From contig CM057169.1 of NCBI GenBank assembly GCA_029962745.1, forward strand, positions 23,661,523-23,725,522: a DNA stretch of 64,000 nt. Direction: 5' to 3'. The position numbers were made by a program, and so were the translations under genes. Shown one piece after another: positions 57,668 to 64,000 of this stretch (position 1 is its first letter; each line of letters begins with the position of its first letter). The notes under the pieces were generated by a model. That model had not been told where the DNA came from. It saw only the letters and a program-made list of their open reading frames with translations, and ran no database searches. This stretch comes from Echinometra lucunter (lineage: Eukaryota; Echinodermata; Echinoidea; Camarodonta; Echinometridae).

Positions 57668-58707
57668 CTTCACAAGAACGGAAACCAAAATTAATGATTT
57701 TTTTTTAATCTTCTTCGCCGTTCTCTCATGTACATGACTGTATATTCTTAAATAACAGGACATCCCCAGTTTATCACCATAGCAGTAGATCTCAAACTCG
57801 TATGATTTCGAAAGTGAGTTAAAACAAGAATAAAGATGATATATAGTTAACTAAAGAAATTATGATAAATTGATATTAGCAATTAGCATTTTAGTTTAAC
57901 TTATAAATGTACAGCGCATAGAGAAGTGTATACTTAATATGCGCTCTACGCGTAGGCCTGTAGTCCTATTATTATCATCATTGTTCATGTTGTTGTTGTT
58001 ATAATCTCCGCCCAACCCATCATTTTCTTTGTTTCTGATTTTCCTGTCCTGAGCTCTCGAATATAGTTTTAAAGCGTTGTTTCTCGTCGCCCAACCCTTC
58101 ATACGTAAGGAAACTCGTCATATTTCCAAATACTATATATGCCTTAACATACAAAAATGAATCAAACTGTTGTACTGTGGTGCGTAACCATGCACGTCAT
58201 ATAGTTGATGATAAGGTTATGATGAGCGTGGGTGTTCCTGATCACATTGACCATGTTGACATAGCACATACGGATTATTGACGAGCAGCAGTTCACCGCA
58301 TACAAGAGCTAGTCATTACCTACACTGTCATGACTGTAAACAATATTGGCTAAATTTTTAACCAGCACGAGGGTTTGTCCAACCAACTTTGGGCAATATT
58401 TTTACCCACTGCGGGAAGCATATTGTCCAGTTACGGTAAAAATAAGCAGTAATTACTTTAGAACATGTAGAATGGGCAAAACTTTATATCAAATTGGATA
58501 AAAAGAAATGCATAAAGAAATACCCAAAATTGATTAGACACATAATTACCCTCATCATAATGGTACTTTTTACCCAATATTTTTTTTAGAGTGTATAGAT
58601 AAACATTTAGGAGCGTCCTCCATGGTGTAAAATTGTATTGTCTCGTTGCAATAAAAAGCAGAAAGGAGCAAGGATGAAACAATAACTTTTATGATTTATG
58701 TTTAAAG

Positions 58708-58775
58708 AAGAACGATATAGGGAGAGAGACGAAATCAAAGATGGTGCTGAAGATAAACCTGCTTCATTCTACACT
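58708..58775 (+). CDS. Candidate exon, charged peptide
   Basis: After TTATGATTTATGTTTAAAG the phase-1 frame reads EERYRERDEIKDGAEDKP then ASFYT and ends at ACT|GTAATA. Highly charged and coding-like, but the donor is weak and the purine-rich surroundings favour such residues by composition. Confidence 0.2.
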
Positions 58776-58854
58776 GTAATAATGTTATTAGGATAGAACA
58801 ATAAAGGGAGAAGAAAGTAAGACAAAGAGAAGGGTAAGAGAGAGGGAAGGAGGA

Positions 58855-58904
<50 letters not shown>

Positions 58905-58905
58905 C
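58855..58905. repeat. (GA)n microsatellite
   Basis: About 20 GA dinucleotides ending in GCGCGCGGGGG. Confidence 0.95.
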
Positions 58906-61374
58906 GGGGGTAGAGCGGGGTGAGTGGGATGACGGTGCCAGTTTTCATGATGAATCGAGATAATACTCGGGATATACATGGAATGATACATGTATGTGAA
59001 AATTGTGCGAATGTCGGTTTACTCCCCGCTTCTGAGAACACGTGAAATTTGGTTTTAAAAAAAGAAAAACAAAACAAAAAAAATACACGAGGTCAAAAGT
59101 CTTTAAAAATCAACCAGTATCGAAACATTATTTTAAAAAAGATAACTCAATACGATGCATAATAATTAGAAAAAAATATTACTTGCCTCTGTCTTTGCAT
59201 TTTATAACATAGCACGTCTGCATAATCATTTTGTTGTTTCTTATTCCTTGAGGGATTTTGTCTACCTTTATTCAATTAAAATTTAATGATTTCACATTAT
59301 AATAAAGCAACCAGGAAAAAATAAACTGGTCACGTAATTTGGAACGGTAATTGTAGATATGACAATTCTTCTATCCTTAAGGTTTGAATATGATACGCAC
59401 GTATTTTAGAGAAAGGACAAAATAAAGAAAGGGCTGGCGTATAGAGCTAGCATGGCTAGGGAAGGAAATTATTGGAAGGAAAATTAGTAATATGAGATAG
59501 ACTGATAAACACAGGGGGACAACAACGGTTATTGAAAGATAATTCTCTTATTATGCAGGATAAGAATTAAAAGACCGCGTCTTTATATCACTTTTAGAAT
59601 TCACACGATGTTAAGCCTTGTCACTTTTCACGTTTAACCTGATGAAATGTACGCTTTATCGATGAAAGTCACTGTATAGGGAGTGCAGGTCGACAATGCA
59701 TTTTAGAAGTTATTTTTCAAGCTGTATAATGCGTTGCAACCAGAATAGCATCATAAAAGATGCACGTCAATGATCAATATTGTTCTGATTCTCATCATGA
59801 TAATATCAACATCATGGGTTATTACTATTCAACTCCGTGCATGTCACCATTCAACAAAGACACGAGGTCAAACGATTGTTCAACTCGATATGTATCATCC
59901 ACAGTGCACTGCCTCAGGGACTAAAGTAGGACAAACGTGAGCTGGCGCTATTAATGCCTATCCATTCTGAAAGAAACAGTCCTGAGTTTGTAGCTTTGAA
60001 AAACAACGTCGGAGGACAAACATAAGAAACGGTTAAATTCGAATGAGATTTTGTTTTTTCATGCAACATGCCAGTGGGACATAACTAACGACACAATTAC
60101 TCCCTCGCATTATTTAGTGTGCGTACTCATCATTTACAATGTCTGGCAGTGGTCACTCATGATGGCAGGAGCCGTGCTGTATAATCCCACTAGGTTTCAT
60201 GAATTTACGCTTTTCACTAAGCCAGTTGAAATTCTTGACCTATTTGGGGGCCCCTCTTGACCGTCCCACCACATTGTGCACGGCAGACGTTCATTACCTA
60301 GCATAGTTTTGTCCGTACGGCCATATACATAAAAAGGGGACCTTTTTCGCTAAGATGATCCCCTCTGGCTCCCGGTTTAGAAGTACATGCTACGCTACAG
60401 AGAGAGTCGCTCTTTTGGCACATTTTTGCTCAATATTATACATACCGGTGTATTTCCCTCCTACTGTGCGAATGAAGTCATGAATTCCGTCCTGAAGCAT
60501 GTCACTATTCTCGTGAATATATACTTTTTTCAAATCTAATGCTAAAAAACATGCATTCATTGTTGGTGTTTATAAATGAAACAGAAAGATATTAATGCAT
60601 AAAATGCAATTTTTTGACCAAAAATATGCAAATTTGGGCATAGCTTTTCATTTTTCTCAAAGACTATTGCTCAAATTGTGCAATTAACGGTTCCAATCGA
60701 TTTCTCCTATCAAAATCAATTGAAAAATGTATACATTTATGTTTGTACGATGTCAAGGTCCAAAAATATGACAATGCCCGATTTTCATTAGAAATCCAAG
60801 ATGGCCCAAAATGGCCGATTTTGAGCCCCATGGGCCACGATATGGCAATGGGAACATGAAAAATCATTAAATTTACACTTCAGACATTATAAAAAAAAGT
60901 TGTTTAAAAACCCCGATGGTGCACTTTACCCCTATTTCCGACTAGACTATCAAGTCATGTGACAGAGAATTCAAGAAAGGAAATAAACAGGAAATACATT
61001 CATCAACTGGGTTGAAAGAGGGTTCGAGAGGAAATTAAGAAAACGAATAAGAAACAGACAGACGGGGAAATAAGGTGTTGACGAAGACGAGTAGGCAAAA
61101 GAAAAAAGAGGGCAAAAGTTACGATTCCCTGAAAGAGTGGCATAAAAACAAGCTAAGTATTGAGAGAGAAGTTAAACAGTGTGCAAACCACCTGCATAGA
61201 AAATACCTTACGTAAACTTATAACGTATAAAAAACGACCCACCTCCCCAAAGTTAAAGGTTAAGGAATAAAAAATAATTTGTAATACCACAACACGCGGA
61301 ATCGAATGGCAGCTCGATTCCGTAAAGGCTCCAAATTCATCATGGGTTCGCACGTTCAGTTCAGTTCAGTCAAC

Positions 61375-61475
61375 TAATATCTATTATTACTTATTTATTC
61401 ATTTTTTCTTATTTCATACTGCAGAGTTGGCCTGCTCAGTTGTGCAAAACTGGTTTCCAAAAGCGCCCTACGGTT
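61375..61475 (-). mobile_element. SINE 3'-end fragment
   Basis: Complement carries TAGGGCGCTTTTGGAAACCA and GAGCAGGCCAACTCTGC before AAATGAATAAATAAGTAATA, the 3' end pattern of the SINE family. Confidence 0.45.
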
Positions 61476-61850
61476 TAACAAATATCATTCTACATGAAAA
61501 TACAAAACAGTTAGGTAACACTGTAAAATATAAAAAAGAGAGTGAATTGATAGTATAATACAATGTAGATACATGAATAGCACTGTTATAATTTAATTGA
61601 ATCAAGATTTAATGCATTGCATAATTTTCTCAACTTTAATCTTGTTAATCTACACACTTGTTGTTTTTTTATGTTGATTGAGAGAATTATTTGAATATCT
61701 TTTCATAAGAGAAAATTATATTGCAATTTCATACAGTGGCAATGAACTCCTAACATACACCGTAAAAATAATGACTCTTGCCGGTTAGTACACTTTAAGC
61801 CTTCACAAATCCAAAATTGCAATACGCCTTTTGAAATTGGCCTGTTATAA

Positions 61851-61955
61851 TTATGCCCGCTTGAACAGATGATGACCGAATTCCGACGATAGAATATGCT
61901 GAATTCTCATTAATGACGTATTAGTATAGCTCGACTCTTGACATTCAGAGAATGA
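61851..61955 (-). CDS. Candidate terminal exon, unknown product
   Basis: On the minus strand a C/T tract (CCCCCCCCCTTACCCCAG) precedes a phase-0 frame of 34 codons to TAA. It reads SFSECQESSYTNTSLMRIQ and ends SSEFGHHLFKRA. Balanced composition supports coding, but the tract is a homopolymer run of the kind scattered everywhere here and no AATAAA follows. Confidence 0.2.
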   Translation of the reverse strand, partial: SFSECQESSYTNTSLMRIQHILSSEFGHHLFKRA

Positions 61956-62199
61956 CTGGGGTAAGGGGGGGGGGGGGGTGACATCACTGGGGAATTGGTT
62001 ACAGGTCTGATATTCCGTGGATGATATTACCAAGGCAGTTGAATGGTTAGTGTGTGAGAGGGGATGATATAATCATTTAACATTTCCTTTCTTCTTTCTC
62101 TCTCTTTCGTATTTTGATGGGGGGGGGGGCAAAATGACCCAATAGGTGAATTTATTGACGTTTTAAATGAACAAACATGGGTATTATATAGTTACAAGC

Positions 62200-62345
62200 C
62201 CCCGGCCTCTCTTTCCCCTCCCTCTTATATCTTCTTCCTCCTCCTTTTTCGTCTTGTCTCCTCTCCCCCCTCTTTAATCACTTGAAAAATCATAGGGGGG
62301 CATTCGCCCCCTATCCCTGGCCCCCTGTAGCGCCGCCCCTGCACT
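62200..62345 (-). mobile_element. Partial copy of the 35095 hAT-like family
   Basis: In complement it carries CAGGGGCGGCGC at the end, then CTATGATTTTTCAAGTGATT and a purine-rich stretch, as at 35095-35200. The other end was not found, so it is truncated or rearranged. Confidence 0.6.
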
Positions 62346-62431
62346 GAAATGATTTCCATGTCCCACAAACCCAAGTTGGATGTGCATCCATATCTCTTAG
62401 TGTGCATTAAGGTCGTTTCGTTTCATCACAG

Positions 62432-62518
62432 GTTGCATTCACGAGATGGGCGACACTATTAGAGTTCCGTATCAGCGCACGTACACAATTAGCACGAAGT
62501 CCAGTTTGAACATTCTGT
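62432..62518 (+). CDS. Internal exon of the right-end gene
   Basis: A strong acceptor (TCGTTTCGTTTCATCACAG) is followed by 87 bases and a perfect CTGT|GTAAGT donor. The phase-1 frame (both ends) is open: CIHEMGDTIRVPYQRTY then TISTKSSLNIL; the other two hit stops. The exon is less AT-rich than its surroundings. Downstream, phase-1 acceptors at 62820, 62893 and 62902 would all give sensible joins. No family recognised. The in-frame ATG at 62446 would allow it to be a first coding exon, but the upstream residues and strong acceptor favour an internal one. Confidence 0.5.
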
Positions 62519-62820
62519 GTAAGTTGTCTTTGCGTTGTACAACCTGTATGCATACAGATTTATGCAAATTATGCAAATTGCTCAAAGTTTCTGTTTGGGA
62601 AATCAAGCTGAAAATGTTCATAGACCACACAGGATCATATATCAGCCAAAAACTTTAACGGAAAGAACTTTTCCAGGTTACATTGTTAGCTGAATAGGAC
62701 TGTCAAACCGACTATTACGTCCACGCTAGAAAGCGGCCTTTCTCTTTAATAAGCGAAGCGACGCGTCCCGACGGTAGCATTCATATATACGGTAACATTC
62801 TCTACTGCATGGAACTTCAG

Positions 62821-63060
62821 CAAAGAACACTGCTATTCGTTTCTCCCACGGCGACATGATACCATTTAACGATGCATGCGTCGAGCTCATCAGCAAGCCC
62901 AGATGGTGCGAGGAACGAGTGCATGATGATGGCAATGTACACGACAAAGAGCAATACGAACGAAGCTGAGATCCACAACAAAGACATGGAAGATGGTAAA
63001 CTGATGGACAATTCCGAGAAGAAACCAGCTCCAGGCGGAGAAAGTGCTAAAAGTAAAAAG
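62821..63060 (+). CDS. Exon with two overlapping coding-like frames
   Basis: Reading A starts after GGAACTTCAG at 62820, joins in phase with 62432-62518 (TCA, Ser), runs KNTAIRFSHGDMIPFNDAC and VELISKPRWCEE, and stops at TGA 62967-62969, making a last exon. Reading B is open from 62860 through an ATG at 62872 to an AAG|GTACCT donor at 63060 (phase 0): SSSASPDGARNEC, MEDGKLMDNSEKKPAPGG and ESAKSKK, a hydrophilic, probably disordered or cytoplasmic start. B could be a first exon or, via acceptors at 62893 or 62902, an internal one. The minus strand is also open and hydrophobic, as expected opposite charged codons. I favour B slightly. Confidence 0.42.
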
Positions 63061-64000
63061 GTACCTATTTTTTCTTTCTTTTTTTTAGAGGGGGGGGGGG
63101 CGGAGTCTTTAAGAATTTTTCATAACACCCTCCTATTATGCCTATCTGTCTGTTGTCTATATAGACCATTTAGACCATCGTGACTATGGACGATATTCGT
63201 ATTTTGATGCTTATTTGCCGAGCATTTACCTGTTCAATCAACGCAATACTTCACGCTATTATGATCATTGAGTCTGCATATCACCAGTCTTTTGAAGGCG
63301 TTCAGTAGACTAGCTCATGACTTCTACATCAATACATCATTTATACATAAGTGATTATCTGTTATCTATTGTCTATAAATACGAGATCAAACTAAACCTT
63401 GGTGAAGATGCCATGAAAATAGAAATGACCTATGTTAGGAGTGAGAATTTTGTATTATCTGAACTGTACAACAATAACGAAAAATATAGCAAATGAGGAT
63501 TACAATGTATACGAATGAAAGAACATGTTTGTACTTGGACAGTGTTGAATTAAGCAAGAAGAGGCATACGACAAAGGCCCTTTAACAGAGCGCCTTTGAA
63601 GTATGATGAATGCTGCCTTAGTAAACGTGACCGATATAACCCATCCGAAAGCATTCTCACAGTGATCGAGGAATCCATCATATTCCTTTGCTTTCAATGT
63701 GCTATGAAGGATATCTATTATAATCAGATACAGATTCATGTTCGACTCAAACTCTCTCTCTCGTAATCATACAATTATGATCAAAATACGCCACAACACG
63801 CCTAAGGAAGGTGTCTAACAGCAACATCGAAACTCAGTTAATTAATTTTTGATGTGACAAATTAATCACTGATCTGATCATTAGATTGTGGAGACCCACG
63901 TGTTACCCGGCGAAAGTGCAAATGAATAGTAGTTAAAGGCACAAGTTAACTGATTAAGTATCAACATTTCTTGATTGCCCGGGTTTGGCTATCAAAATAG
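63061..64000. other. Intron-like end of the window
   Basis: T run and G run follow the donor. A minus frame at 63500-63739 has no splice support. CTAAGGAAGGTGTCTAACAG and CATCGAAACTC near 63810 recall the GAGGAAGGC..CGAAA motif of the 45113 palindrome. No further exon seen. Confidence 0.4.

Larger units (their letters stand above)
57668..62431. other. Gene-poor stretch upstream of the right-end gene
   Basis: (GA)n at 58858-58900. The plus frame at 59985-60260 is open for about 90 codons (YNPTRFHEFTLF, GAVLY) without clear splice sites. 60660-60860 holds CCAAGATGGCCCAAAATGGC, a common dispersed repeat. A minus acceptor (TCTCGAACCCTCTTTCAACC, then CAG) at 61006 is followed by a 20-codon frame (DECISCLFPFL) to a stop. 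Further items are listed separately. Confidence 0.4.

Noticed and set aside
1..64000. CRISPR arrays, rRNA genes, intact tRNAs, bacterial operons
   Set aside because: No regularly spaced repeats with unique spacers, no rRNA-like segments, and tRNA-like sequences are all SINE heads. The window is eukaryotic.

Overview
This is eukaryotic, AT-rich, repeat-crowded genomic DNA. It has no bacterial-style gene layout, no long uninterrupted coding region, and no rRNA, intact tRNA or CRISPR array.

The repeat content points to a marine invertebrate deuterostome, most likely an echinoderm of the sea-urchin type. The signs are tRNA-headed SINEs with (AAT)n or (ATTT)n tails, a palindromic MITE with ends like CGTTTCATAAAACTTGTTAT, several hAT-like MITEs with GGGGCGTCGC- or GGCCGTACGC-type ends, many poly-G runs of 9 to 17 bases, and long GA, GAA and AAT microsatellites. 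The species is inferred from general familiarity with such repeats, not from a search.

Most of the window is intergenic or intronic. Coding signal consists of short, spliced exon candidates. I looked for an open frame bounded by a plausible 3' splice site (pyrimidine tract plus AG) and a good 5' splice site (GTAAGT, GTGAGT, GTATGA and similar), with matching phase. The best are 31024-31200 (minus, 59 codons), the pair 41324-41380 and 36004-36063 (minus, phases join), 55103-55200 (minus, cysteine-spaced), 45706-45813 with 43064-43123 (plus, phase 0 chain), 57560-57667 (minus, possible last exon with a poly(A) signal) and 62432-62518 with 62821-63060 (plus). About 20 weaker candidates are listed at low confidence; many will be chance, because splice-like signals are frequent in 64 kb. 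No product could be named with certainty.

Layout: 1-13 kb is mobile-element rich (SINEs, a 1001-bp hAT-like insert with intact 8-bp target duplication, a palindromic MITE, a TTAA-flanked element). 13-31 kb is mostly unique AT-rich DNA with a few MITEs and isolated exon candidates. 31-43 kb holds most minus-strand exon candidates, two hAT MITEs and three foldback elements. 43-52 kb holds plus-strand exon candidates mixed with SINEs, a 268-bp near-perfect palindrome, the second TTAA element, a 796-bp inverted-repeat element and another hAT MITE. 52-57 kb holds a purine tract of about 1.1 kb and a cysteine-rich minus exon. 57-64 kb ends in what looks like a plus-strand gene running out of the window.

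Plus and minus candidates interleave between 34 and 52 kb. Either genes are nested on opposite strands or some candidates are false. Long open frames inside GA/CT, GAA or AAT arrays are low-complexity artefacts.
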